From: an uncultured Clostridia bacterium
Lineage (GTDB): Bacteria > Bacillota > Clostridia > Peptostreptococcales > Anaerovoracaceae
Length of the DNA: 32,485 nt
Assembly (NCBI GenBank): GCA_937928455.1
Contig: CALFUG010000191.1
Coordinates: 1-32,485 of the forward strand
Direction of reading: 5' to 3'
A program made the translations under genes and the position numbers. This document shows positions 22,611 through 30,524 of this stretch, piece after piece (within the stretch, counting starts at the first letter, position 1; each line of letters starts with the position of its first letter). The notes beneath the pieces were generated by a model that saw only the letters and a list, made by a program, of their open reading frames with translations, did no database searches and was not told where the DNA came from.

Positions 22611-25163
22611 ATGACAGAAACCAAACGGGGACCTGGAAGACCCCCCGGTTCGAAAAACAAAAACAACAAAGCAAAAGAAAGTCCCAAAAAGCCATCGAAA
22701 GAAACCAAGGCGAAAGAAGCCCAAGTTCGTGCAAAAACCGGTTCTCGAGTCAGGGACGAGATTTGGGCGATTATTTTGCTTGCCATTGGCGTATTTCTGG
22801 TGATTGCCCTACAAACCAATACGGCTGGGGAGTTTGGTCATATTCTATCTAACTTCCTGAAAGGGTGCTTTGGCATCATTGCCTTGGGATTACCCTATTA
22901 CCTTATCTTATATGGCCTGCTATTATTTGCGAAAAAAACCGTGCACATCACCGGAAGATCCGTATTTTTCTTGTTTATCATTTTCCTTATGGCTTGTATT
23001 ATCAATGCAGGAAGATTTATTCCGGAAGGTCCTGTGGCTCTATGGCCCATGGCATTTGGGGAGTTCTACCACCAAGGTACCCTTTTGAGCGGTGGGGGAC
23101 TGGTGGGCACCGTCCTCTCTCTTCTACTGGTGAAAGCTTTTGGGATGGTAGGTCTTTGGATTTTTTCCGTCGTGGTGATTTTCATCTGCCTTCTATTGGT
23201 GATCAATACTCCCGTATCACAATTTATCGAAACAATGGCTGAAAAGAGAGCGCGTAAAAAAGCGGGAATTGCCCATGAAAATATTTCTGAAGAGGAATCT
23301 CATACCACGACGCCTCCCGTAAAACCGGAGCCTGAAGAGAAAAAGGAAACACAACAAGGGCCCATAGTATCGAATTCTCCCGTGAAGGTGACCAACGAAA
23401 AAGAAGCTCAAGACATGGAAGATATGCTATCGGAAGAAGAACCTTCCTATCAACCGGGTAAAATGTCAGAAGGCCAATTAAAGATTTTAAGGCTGATGAA
23501 CGATGATTCTTTATTCGAACCAAATAAAGAACATGTGTCAGGAATGGGTCTGGATGGCACCATGCCGATTCCAACCGGATACGGACTAGCCGATAGCAAT
23601 AATAAAGAAGAATCCGGGGAAGAAATCGTTTTGGCCGAAAAATCCGAAAAGGGAGCCAAAGATAAAAATACCGATGATACAAAATCAATTAGCGCACCTT
23701 CGACGAGAAAATATGAGTTTCCTCCACTGACACTATTATTAGAAAATAAAACCAAAGGAGACCAAGTAGATTCCGGTGCTTTACGGAACAGAGCCGCCAA
23801 ACTGGAAGAAACGCTACGTAATTTCAATGTAGGCGCCAAAGTTCTCCAGGTAACCCAAGGACCCACAGTAACCCGGTATGAAATTCAACCAGAGGTGGGA
23901 GTTAAGGTCAACAGTATTACTCGGTTGGCAGACGATATTGCATTAAATTTGGAAGCAAAAAGCATTCGAATTGAAGCGCCAATTCCCGGAAAAGCAGCGG
24001 TTGGTATTGAAGTGGAAAACGAAAGAGTCAATTTAGTTACTATAAGAGAAATGATTGGTTCGAAAGAGTTTAAAAGTGCCAAATCAAAAATTGCTTTTGC
24101 CATTGGAAAGGATTTATCCGGAATGCCCATTGTGGCAGATCTCAAAGAAATGCCACACCTATTGATTGCAGGATCTACCGGAAGCGGGAAAAGTGTGTGC
24201 ATTAATTCCATTTTGACCTCTCTTCTGTATCGCGCAAAGCCGGATGAGGTAAAACTGGTTCTCATTGACCCCAAGGTGGTGGAATTGGGAAGCTATAATG
24301 GAATACCCCATTTGTTGATTCCTGTTGTGACGGATCCTTCTAAGGCCGCAGCGGCTCTAAACTGGGCCGTGTCAGAAATGACGGATCGTTATAAGAGATT
24401 TGCAGAAGTCTCGGTCAGAGATTTAGAACATTATAACGAAAAAATGAAATCAGAGGGCTTGTTAGAAAAGCTTTTGCCTCAAATTGTGATTATCATTGAT
24501 GAGTTGGCAGATTTGATGATGGCCGCACCCAACCAAGTGGAGGAATCTATTTGCCGGTTGGCCCAAATGGCGCGAGCGGCAGGAATGCACTTGATTGTTG
24601 CTACCCAGAGACCTTCTGTCGATATCATCACCGGCGTAATAAAAGCAAATATTCCATCCCGTATCGCATTTGCAGTATCCAGTCAATTTGACTCCCGCAC
24701 AATATTAGATATGAGTGGCGCAGAAAAACTGGTAGGAAAAGGGGACATGTTGTTTAGTCCCCAAAGCCTCAATAAACCCATACGATTACAGGGTTCATTT
24801 ATTACGGATGGAGAAGTCGCCAAGGTTATTGAATTTGTGAAAGCCCAAGGAAATGATCCGGATTACCAAGAACACATTTTGGAGAGCATTGAGAAAAACG
24901 GTGACAAAGAGACTTCCGATGATCATGATGAGCTATTGGAGGATGCCATCGAAACGGTTATAAGAGCCGGCCAAGCCTCCGTTTCCATGCTACAGAGAAG
25001 ATTTCGAATCGGATATAATCGAGCGGCCAGAATGATCGATATGATGGAAGCCCGTCATATCATAGGACCGGCTGATGGTTCTAGACCGAGACAGGTGCTG
25101 TGGACCGAAGTAGACCTATATGCAATGAAAGGCATATCCTTAGAAGAAGATACAGAGGACTGA
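22611..25163 (+). CDS. ftsK: DNA translocase FtsK/SpoIIIE
   Basis: A membrane-anchored hexameric motor that pumps chromosomal DNA through the closing septum or into the forespore. The 850 residues comprise a basic N-terminal tail (1-46) with an AT-hook-like GPGRPPGSK, then four hydrophobic segments between about 50 and 205. A charged, acidic linker (about 205-375) follows. The motor has Walker A GSTGSGKS (521-528) and Walker B IIIDELAD (D630, E631). The C-terminal gamma winged-helix domain (about 775-840) contains ASVSMLQRRFRIGYNRAARMID and reads polar KOPS/SRS-type sequences. CAGGAG precedes the ATG, 19 bases after uppP. FtsK versus SpoIIIE cannot be decided from the sequence alone. Confidence 0.95.
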   Translation: MTETKRGPGRPPGSKNKNNKAKESPKKPSKETKAKEAQVRAKTGSRVRDEIWAIILLAIGVFLVIALQTNTAGEFGHILSNFLKGCFGIIALGLPYYLILYGLLLFAKKTVHITGRSVFFLFIIFLMACIINAGRFIPEGPVALWPMAFGEFYHQGTLLSGGGLVGTVLSLLLVKAFGMVGLWIFSVVVIFICLLLVINTPVSQFIETMAEKRARKKAGIAHENISEEESHTTTPPVKPEPEEKKETQQGPIVSNSPVKVTNEKEAQDMEDMLSEEEPSYQPGKMSEGQLKILRLMNDDSLFEPNKEHVSGMGLDGTMPIPTGYGLADSNNKEESGEEIVLAEKSEKGAKDKNTDDTKSISAPSTRKYEFPPLTLLLENKTKGDQVDSGALRNRAAKLEETLRNFNVGAKVLQVTQGPTVTRYEIQPEVGVKVNSITRLADDIALNLEAKSIRIEAPIPGKAAVGIEVENERVNLVTIREMIGSKEFKSAKSKIAFAIGKDLSGMPIVADLKEMPHLLIAGSTGSGKSVCINSILTSLLYRAKPDEVKLVLIDPKVVELGSYNGIPHLLIPVVTDPSKAAAALNWAVSEMTDRYKRFAEVSVRDLEHYNEKMKSEGLLEKLLPQIVIIIDELADLMMAAPNQVEESICRLAQMARAAGMHLIVATQRPSVDIITGVIKANIPSRIAFAVSSQFDSRTILDMSGAEKLVGKGDMLFSPQSLNKPIRLQGSFITDGEVAKVIEFVKAQGNDPDYQEHILESIEKNGDKETSDDHDELLEDAIETVIRAGQASVSMLQRRFRIGYNRAARMIDMMEARHIIGPADGSRPRQVLWTEVDLYAMKGISLEEDTED

Positions 25164-25167
25164 ACGA

Positions 25168-26520
25168 ATGAAAATTTTTATGGACACACTAGGTTGTCCC
25201 AAAAACGTGAATGACACACAACATGCCTGCGGCCTACTTATGGCAGCGGGCCATGTTTTTGTGGAGAATCCAGGAGCAGCGGATGTGGTCATTGTCAATA
25301 CATGCGGCTTCATTCAAGATGCGAAGAGAGAATCCGTATATCGAATCTTAGAGTTAACCCAAGAGAAAAAAAAGGAAGCATTTCTTGTGGTGACCGGATG
25401 TCTTTCTATGAGATATAGCGAAGAATTGTATCAGGAAATAGAAGAAGTGGATTTGTTGGTAGGTGTAAACGACTACATTCAGCTTCCTCGTTTAATCGGT
25501 GAATTGAAGAAAGGCCAGCGCAGCATTCATTGCACTTCTGAACCTGCAGAGTTTATGAGTTATGAATGTCGAAGGATGGAATCAGAGCCATATTCCATGA
25601 CTTTAAGAATATCCGAAGGCTGTGATAACCATTGCACTTATTGTGTCATTCCGCAAATTCGCGGCAGTTTCCGGAGTCGGCCCATAGAAGAAATTCTAAG
25701 CGAAGCTAGCTACTTCGCAGAAAAGGGGTGCCGGGAATTTATTTTAATCGCACAGGATGTCACCTTATATGGAGCTGATTTATATAACAAAATAAAATTG
25801 CCGGAGCTATTGAGAAAACTATGCCAAATTCCCAAGATAAAATGGATTCGCTTGATGTATTGCTATGAGGATCGCATTACCGATGAATTGTTGGAAGTGA
25901 TGGCATCAGAGTCTAAAATTTGTCCTTATATCGATATGCCTATTCAACATTTGGCGGATGGAATACTCCACAGAATGCATCGCCGTTCTACATTAAAATC
26001 CATCCAAAATACAGTTCGTAGGTTGCGGGAAAAAGTCCCGAATATTCACATACGCACCACCTTAATTACTGGTTTTCCTGGTGAAAGCGAAGAAGATTTC
26101 CAAACATTATTAAAGGGAGTGGATGAATTAAAATTCGAACGCCTCGGCGTATTTGCATATTCCCAAGAGGAAAGTACCCCTGCAGGTAAGATGGATGGCC
26201 AAATTCCGGAGGAAGAGCGGGAAGCAAGGAAAGAAGCCGTTATGCGTAAACAGCTAGAAATATCAAGAATACATAATCAAGCCAAAATCGGCAAAACCTT
26301 GGAGGTTTTAATAGAAGGAACAGAAGGAAATGAAACGTATTATGGAAGATCTTGCTTTGATGCTCCGGAAATTGACAATAGCGTATTAATTACCTCTTCG
26401 AAATTTCTCCATCCCGGTGATTTTGTCCATGTTCTGATAGAAGATGCCTTCGATTATGACTTAGTAGGCCGTTATATTTCTCATAGCACAGGAGGAACCA
26501 TTCATGAATTTACCAAATAA
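25168..26520 (+). CDS. rimO: Ribosomal protein S12 methylthiotransferase RimO
   Basis: A radical SAM enzyme that adds a methylthio group to an aspartate of ribosomal protein S12. The 450-residue protein has the N-terminal cluster ligands C10, C46 and C78 of the UPF0004 domain. The radical SAM cluster is CDNHCTYC (C152, C156, C159). The C-terminal TRAM domain (about 375-440) binds substrate. MDTLGCPKNVNDTQ and the IPQIRGSFRSRP block point to RimO over MiaB. It begins four bases after ftsK and its last codons overlap pgsA by 17 bases. Confidence 0.96.
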   Translation: MKIFMDTLGCPKNVNDTQHACGLLMAAGHVFVENPGAADVVIVNTCGFIQDAKRESVYRILELTQEKKKEAFLVVTGCLSMRYSEELYQEIEEVDLLVGVNDYIQLPRLIGELKKGQRSIHCTSEPAEFMSYECRRMESEPYSMTLRISEGCDNHCTYCVIPQIRGSFRSRPIEEILSEASYFAEKGCREFILIAQDVTLYGADLYNKIKLPELLRKLCQIPKIKWIRLMYCYEDRITDELLEVMASESKICPYIDMPIQHLADGILHRMHRRSTLKSIQNTVRRLREKVPNIHIRTTLITGFPGESEEDFQTLLKGVDELKFERLGVFAYSQEESTPAGKMDGQIPEEEREARKEAVMRKQLEISRIHNQAKIGKTLEVLIEGTEGNETYYGRSCFDAPEIDNSVLITSSKFLHPGDFVHVLIEDAFDYDLVGRYISHSTGGTIHEFTK

Positions 26521-27031
26521 ACTAACCATAGCCAGAGTGGTGGTTGTTCCCATTTTCATCGTTCTATTTCTATTCAACTATCATCTTATTGCTTTTGCCG
26601 TCTTCATATTAGCGGCTCTTACAGACCTGATTGACGGACAAATTGCAAGAAAGTATAATCTGGTTTCCAATTTTGGAAAGATTATGGATCCCTTGGCGGA
26701 TAAAATATTAGTATATTCCGCATTTTGTCTCATGGTGGAAAACGGCCTCATCCCAGGGTGGATGCTCATTGTAATCCTGACTCGGGAATTTATCGTAGCG
26801 GGTATGAGAACGGTAGCAGCATCCGAAGGCTTGGTGGTTGCTGCAGGAATGAGCGGAAAGATTAAAACGGTACTCCAAATGGTGGCTGTACCTATGTTAT
26901 TACTAGTACCTGTCATTTCATGGCAATTTTGGATTACGGCTTCCATGATTGTTCTGTGGGCATCCCTTCTAATGACGGTTTATTCCGGCGTTGAATATAT
27001 ATATCAAAATAGAAAGGTATTCACCATATGA
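26504..27031 (+). CDS. pgsA: CDP-diacylglycerol-glycerol-3-phosphate 3-phosphatidyltransferase
   Basis: A membrane enzyme that makes phosphatidylglycerol phosphate, the committed step to phosphatidylglycerol and cardiolipin. The 175-residue protein has the complete CDP-alcohol phosphotransferase motif: D41, D44-G45, A48-R49, G58, D62, D66. It has several hydrophobic helices. The opening NLPNKLTIARV is typical of PgsA. A strong ribosome binding site (AGGAGG) lies within the end of rimO, and the stop overlaps the cinA start by four bases. Confidence 0.96.
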   Translation: MNLPNKLTIARVVVVPIFIVLFLFNYHLIAFAVFILAALTDLIDGQIARKYNLVSNFGKIMDPLADKILVYSAFCLMVENGLIPGWMLIVILTREFIVAGMRTVAASEGLVVAAGMSGKIKTVLQMVAVPMLLLVPVISWQFWITASMIVLWASLLMTVYSGVEYIYQNRKVFTI

Positions 27032-28269
27032 AATCTGCCATCTTAAGCGTTGGAACCGAGTTGCTATTTGGTCAAATTGTCAACACCAATACCGTATTTC
27101 TATCCAATCAATTGAATCTCTTGGGAATCGATGTCCTATATCATCACGCGGTGGGGGATAATCCCACACGCCTCGATAGATTGCTCCGAAACGTACTAAG
27201 TGAAGTGGATTTGGTGATTACTACCGGAGGTTTAGGCCCCACTCAAGATGATTTAACAAAAGAGGTGATTGCAGATGTCATGGGAGAAGCTCTTGTGCTA
27301 CATCAACCATCCATGGATTCTCTCCAGGAAGCCTTCCATAAAATGGGAAGAACCATGACAGAAAACAACAAAAAGCAAGCATACATTCCCCGAAATGCTA
27401 TGATATTTCCCAACTCCCAAGGTACAGCCCCGGGATTTTCTCTAGAGAAGGAAGGGAAAAAGATTATCTGTTTGCCGGGACCTCCCAGAGAAATGAAGGC
27501 CATGTTTGAGCAGCAAGTGCGCCCTTATTTGGAGGCGTTGTCGGAAGACGTGATTTATCACCGGATGATTCGCACCTTTGGGATTGGAGAATCACAAGTC
27601 GAAACACAGCTTCTTTCCGTTATCAACGGACAAGGAGACCCCACCATCGCCACGTATGCGAAGGAAGGAGAAACCGCCATCAGAGTGGCATCAAAGCGCA
27701 AAACATATGAAGAAGCCAGATTGGCTGTGGAAGAAATGATTCTAAAAATCCAAGGAGAAATCGGCGTTTATATTTATAGTACAGAGGATCGGGAATTATT
27801 GGAAGTGGTAGGGGAAATGCTTTTAGAAGGTTCCATTACTCTTTCTGCGGCAGAATCCTGTACCGGCGGCTTATTTTCCTCTCAAATCACAGAAATACCA
27901 GGGATTTCCAAAATATTTGACCGGGGGCTGGTTACCTATAGCAATCAATCGAAAATCGACGAATTGGGTGTCTCAAATGAAACATTGGAACACTATGGGG
28001 CGGTAAGTCCGGAAACGGCGCGGGAAATGGCCCAAGGACTTTATAAGAAAACAGGTTCTGACTTATGCATCTCCGTTACTGGCATAGCAGGGCCGGAAGG
28101 TGGTACTCCGGAAAAACCTGTGGGGCTTGTGTTCATTGCCGTGCTTTACCGCGGACAGATCTATGAGCGCAAAGTGCAAAGTCGAAATGTCAATAGAAAT
28201 TGGAATCGGAATTATACGGTACTCAGTATGTTGAATTTTATACGACAAATTTTATTGAATTGTCATTAA
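27028..28269 (+). CDS. cinA: CinA: competence/damage-inducible protein, NMN amidohydrolase family
   Basis: The 413 residues combine an N-terminal molybdopterin-binding-like (COG1058) domain, with VSVGTE-like opening SVGTELLFGQIVNTN and TTGGLGPTQDDLTKE, and a C-terminal CinA domain with AAESCTGGLFSSQIT and VTGIAGPEGGTPEKPVG. The C-terminal domain deamidates nicotinamide mononucleotide in NAD recycling, while the N-terminal domain can act on ADP-ribose. It is translationally coupled to pgsA. In many Firmicutes cinA immediately precedes recA, as here, but recA has its own promoter and LexA box. Confidence 0.95.
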   Translation: MKSAILSVGTELLFGQIVNTNTVFLSNQLNLLGIDVLYHHAVGDNPTRLDRLLRNVLSEVDLVITTGGLGPTQDDLTKEVIADVMGEALVLHQPSMDSLQEAFHKMGRTMTENNKKQAYIPRNAMIFPNSQGTAPGFSLEKEGKKIICLPGPPREMKAMFEQQVRPYLEALSEDVIYHRMIRTFGIGESQVETQLLSVINGQGDPTIATYAKEGETAIRVASKRKTYEEARLAVEEMILKIQGEIGVYIYSTEDRELLEVVGEMLLEGSITLSAAESCTGGLFSSQITEIPGISKIFDRGLVTYSNQSKIDELGVSNETLEHYGAVSPETAREMAQGLYKKTGSDLCISVTGIAGPEGGTPEKPVGLVFIAVLYRGQIYERKVQSRNVNRNWNRNYTVLSMLNFIRQILLNCH

Positions 28270-28354
28270 TTGAGTAAAAACGACAATGTCATTGAGAACA
28301 TTGACACCGAATATGCCCCGGGCTAAAATGGCATATATTACCATATAATTTTCC

Positions 28355-28383
28355 TTGACCTTTTGCGGGAAAAAAGGTACTAT
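28355..28383 (+). promoter_or_regulatory. Promoter of recA
   Basis: TTGACC (28355-28360), 17-base spacer, TACTAT (28378-28383). A perfect TATAAT overlaps at 28381-28386 but would give a 20-base spacer. Either -10 places the start inside the LexA box. Confidence 0.6.
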
Positions 28384-28384
28384 A

Positions 28385-28406
28385 ATAACGAACACGTGTT
28401 CGTTAT
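28385..28406 (+). promoter_or_regulatory. LexA (SOS) operator of recA
   Basis: The core CGAACACGTGTTCG (28389-28402) matches the Bacillus/Clostridium LexA consensus CGAACRNRYGTTCG at every position. The palindrome extends perfectly to 22 bases by ATAA/TTAT flanks. It overlaps or abuts the -10 element, so LexA should repress recA until DNA damage. Confidence 0.92.
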
Positions 28407-28433
28407 ATGATTAGAGAAAGAGAGGAACCTAAC

Positions 28434-29534
28434 GTGGCAATTAATAAAGAAGAGAAAGACAAAGCTTTATCTGCCGCTTTGCAGCAAATTCAAAAGCAGT
28501 ACGGTCAAGGTTCCGTAATGCTTTTAGGAGATGAGGGGGCGAAACTAAATATTGAAGCCATTTCTACCGGTTCCATCAGTCTGGATATGGCCACTGGAAT
28601 TGGCGGAATTCCCAGAGGCCGGATTATTGAAATCTTTGGGCCGGAATCTTCCGGAAAGACAACCCTCACCCTTCATATGATTGCAGAAGCCCAAAAAGCA
28701 GGCGGAAAGGCCGCTTTTATCGATGCGGAGCATGCTTTGGATCCGGAATATGCAAGAAACCTTGGTGTGGATATCGACAAATTAGTGGTATCTCAACCGG
28801 ATACCGGAGAGCAAGCTCTGGAAATTTGCGAAATGCTTGTAAGAAGCGAAGCTCTGGATATTATTGTCATCGATTCCGTTGCTGCACTGGTTCCCAGAGC
28901 TGAAATTCAAGGAGAAATGGGAGATAGTCATGTTGGTCTCCAAGCCAGATTGATGAGTCAAGCTTTACGTAAACTAGCTGGTGCTATTCATAAGTCCAAT
29001 ACGTCCGTAGCGTTTATTAATCAACTTCGAGAAAAAGTGGGTGTGATGTTTGGCAATCCGGAAGTGACTTCTGGCGGTCGAGCCTTAAAATTTTATTCCA
29101 CCATGCGACTGGATGTACGAAGAATCGAAAGCATCAAGCAAGGCGAAAGCGTTGTGGGCAACCGTACAAGAGTTAAGATTGTTAAAAATAAAGTGGCCCC
29201 TCCATTTAAGATGGCGGAGTTTGACATCATGTATGGAACGGGTATATCCAAAGAGGGGGATCTTCTAGATTGCGCTGTAGATCAAAAAATTGTAGAAAAA
29301 TCAGGGTCTTGGTATAGTTTTCAAGGAGAGAAGATTGGTCAAGGGAGAGAAAACGTAAAAAATTTCCTGAAGGAAAACACGGATATAATGGACAAGATAG
29401 AGGAAATGTTACTAGCCTCTGTGGCACCTAAGACAGATGAGAACAAAGAGAAAAGCTCCCGAAAAGAGAAGAATGATGTAGATGACCTAATTCACGATTT
29501 GATGGTAGATGAAGACGGCGTAATTCAAGAATAA
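28434..29534 (+). CDS. recA: Recombinase RecA
   Basis: RecA forms filaments on single-stranded DNA, drives strand exchange and triggers LexA self-cleavage. The 366-residue protein has Walker A GPESSGKT (69-76), the IIVIDSVAALVPRAEI block, the DNA-binding loop region with GEMGDSHVGLQARLMSQALRK, and an acidic, charged C-terminal tail. The start is GTG 28434, preceded by AGAGG eight bases away, which yields the usual short N-terminus MAINKEEKDKALSAAL. An in-frame ATG at 28407 directly follows the LexA palindrome and lacks a ribosome binding site. No recX or rny follows; the next unit is the L21 operon. Confidence 0.97.
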   Translation: MAINKEEKDKALSAALQQIQKQYGQGSVMLLGDEGAKLNIEAISTGSISLDMATGIGGIPRGRIIEIFGPESSGKTTLTLHMIAEAQKAGGKAAFIDAEHALDPEYARNLGVDIDKLVVSQPDTGEQALEICEMLVRSEALDIIVIDSVAALVPRAEIQGEMGDSHVGLQARLMSQALRKLAGAIHKSNTSVAFINQLREKVGVMFGNPEVTSGGRALKFYSTMRLDVRRIESIKQGESVVGNRTRVKIVKNKVAPPFKMAEFDIMYGTGISKEGDLLDCAVDQKIVEKSGSWYSFQGEKIGQGRENVKNFLKENTDIMDKIEEMLLASVAPKTDENKEKSSRKEKNDVDDLIHDLMVDEDGVIQE

Positions 29535-29539
29535 TCTGG

Positions 29540-29568
29540 TTGACATAAGGTAGTCTCTATGATATTAT
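29540..29568 (+). promoter_or_regulatory. Promoter of the L21 leader-rplU unit
   Basis: Perfect TTGACA (29540-29545), 17-base spacer, TATTAT (29563-29568), five bases after the recA stop. Confidence 0.85.
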
Positions 29569-29578
29569 ACTTAATTGT

Positions 29579-29637
29579 TAGCCGCACAGAATGGGTGTTT
29601 TGTAATGCCGATGGCAACCCACGATGGCGAGACTGGT
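29579..29637 (+). ncRNA. Ribosomal protein L21 leader RNA
   Basis: The leader directly upstream of rplU has the conserved blocks I associate with the Firmicute L21 leader: CCGCACAGA, then TGCCGATGGCA, then GATGGCGAGACTGG. TGGGT (29592-29596) pairs with ACCCA near 29617-29621, enclosing the TGCC/GGCA hairpin. This RNA is thought to mediate ribosomal-protein feedback. The identification is by recall of the motif and by position. Confidence 0.75.
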
Positions 29638-29654
29638 TAGAGGAGGAATAGAAT

Positions 29655-30164
29655 ATGTATGCAGTAATTGAAACCGGTGGAAAACAGTATCGGGTACAAG
29701 AAGGCGACGTCATCATGGTTGAAAAACTCAAGGCAGAAACTGGAGCTCAAATAGAGTTCGATAAAGTTCTGGTTTTGGGAGAAGGCGATCAAATTACCGT
29801 GGGACAACCTTATTTGGATTCGGTAGTCACCGGAAAAGTAGTAGAGAACGGCAAAGGCGAAAAAGTAATCATTTACAAGTATAAGGCGAAGAAGGATTAT
29901 CGTAAGAAACAGGGTCATCGACAACCTTTCACAAAGGTGGAAATCATAGGTTTCGGTGGTAAGGCTTCCGGCAAAGAATCTTCGGCAGAAAAACCGGTCG
30001 AAAAATCTGTCCCAGAAAGTCCCAAAGCGGATACAGAGGTCCCGAATTTAAAGGGAATGAAAAAAGCTGAAATCATTGAGTTTGCCAAGTCAAACAATAT
30101 TGAAATCGATGAAAAGGCAACCATAGCCGTATTAATAGAAGCCATTACAGAAGCAATGAAATAA
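29655..30164 (+). CDS. rplU: Ribosomal protein L21 (bL21) with a C-terminal helical extension
   Basis: Residues 1-101 are a complete L21 (MYAVIETGGKQYRVQEGD at the start; YKAKKDYRKKQGHRQ and the closing TKVEIIGF near the end). Typical L21 ends around 100-105 residues; this one has 169. Residues 102-129 are a low-complexity linker rich in Lys, Glu, Ser and Pro. Residues 130-169 form a small helical module starting LKGMKKAEIIEFAKSNNIEI, which resembles SAP/Rho-N-like or LEM-like helical domains. AGGAGG precedes the ATG. The gene that usually follows, prp, is missing; rpmA starts 34 bases later. Confidence 0.95.
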   Translation: MYAVIETGGKQYRVQEGDVIMVEKLKAETGAQIEFDKVLVLGEGDQITVGQPYLDSVVTGKVVENGKGEKVIIYKYKAKKDYRKKQGHRQPFTKVEIIGFGGKASGKESSAEKPVEKSVPESPKADTEVPNLKGMKKAEIIEFAKSNNIEIDEKATIAVLIEAITEAMK

Positions 30165-30198
30165 TCCACCGGAACGGTAGAAAAGGAGGTGTTCATCC

Positions 30199-30459
30199 AT
30201 GGCAAGTAAAAAAGGAGTAGGTAGCTCCAAGAATGGTCGCGATAGCGAAGCCAAACGACTGGGTGTTAAAACAGGTGATGGGCAATTTGTCACTGCTGGA
30301 AGCATATTAGTAAGACAGAGAGGAACGAAGTTCCATCCTGGTAACAATGTGGGAATCGGCGGAGATGATACCTTATTTGCGAAGATTGACGGATCCGTAA
30401 AATTCGAGCGATACGACAAGAAGAGAAAGCAAGTAAGTGTATACGCCGACGAAGCGTAA
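30199..30459 (+). CDS. rpmA: Ribosomal protein L27 (bL27) without the Firmicute N-terminal extension
   Basis: L27 reaches the peptidyl transferase centre with its N-terminal tail. The 86-residue protein starts MASKKGVGSSKNGRDSEAKR, the form seen in Gram-negative bacteria. Most Firmicutes instead start with a short extra peptide (consensus-like LNLQFFA) that the protease Prp removes. The in-frame codons just before this ATG (30181-30198) read through AAAAGGAGG, the ribosome binding site, and do not encode that peptide. The gene lies in the usual L21-L27-Obg order but with no prp. It ends in a terminator. Confidence 0.97.
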   Translation: MASKKGVGSSKNGRDSEAKRLGVKTGDGQFVTAGSILVRQRGTKFHPGNNVGIGGDDTLFAKIDGSVKFERYDKKRKQVSVYADEA

Positions 30460-30474
30460 ATTCGTTGCTACCTT

Positions 30475-30502
30475 AAGCCCCTATTTGCTAGGGGCTTTTT
30501 TT
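30475..30502 (+). terminator. Rho-independent terminator after rpmA
   Basis: AAGCCCCTA (30475-30483) pairs with TAGGGGCTT (30489-30497) around a five-base loop and runs into seven T. ObgE translation starts 23 bases later, so some read-through or an unseen promoter is needed. Confidence 0.9.
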
Positions 30503-30524
30503 CATCAGAAGGGTCGAAAATAAA

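Noticed and set aside
23224..23866. Long antisense open frames opposite the ftsK linker
   Set aside because: These are mirror frames of the low-complexity linker; they have no ribosome binding site and no recognisable motif.
28280..28345. Inverted repeats between cinA and recA (CAATGT/ACATTG and ATATGCC/GGCATAT)
   Set aside because: The stems are short, AT-rich and not followed by a clean T-run. A weak cinA terminator is possible but not supportable.
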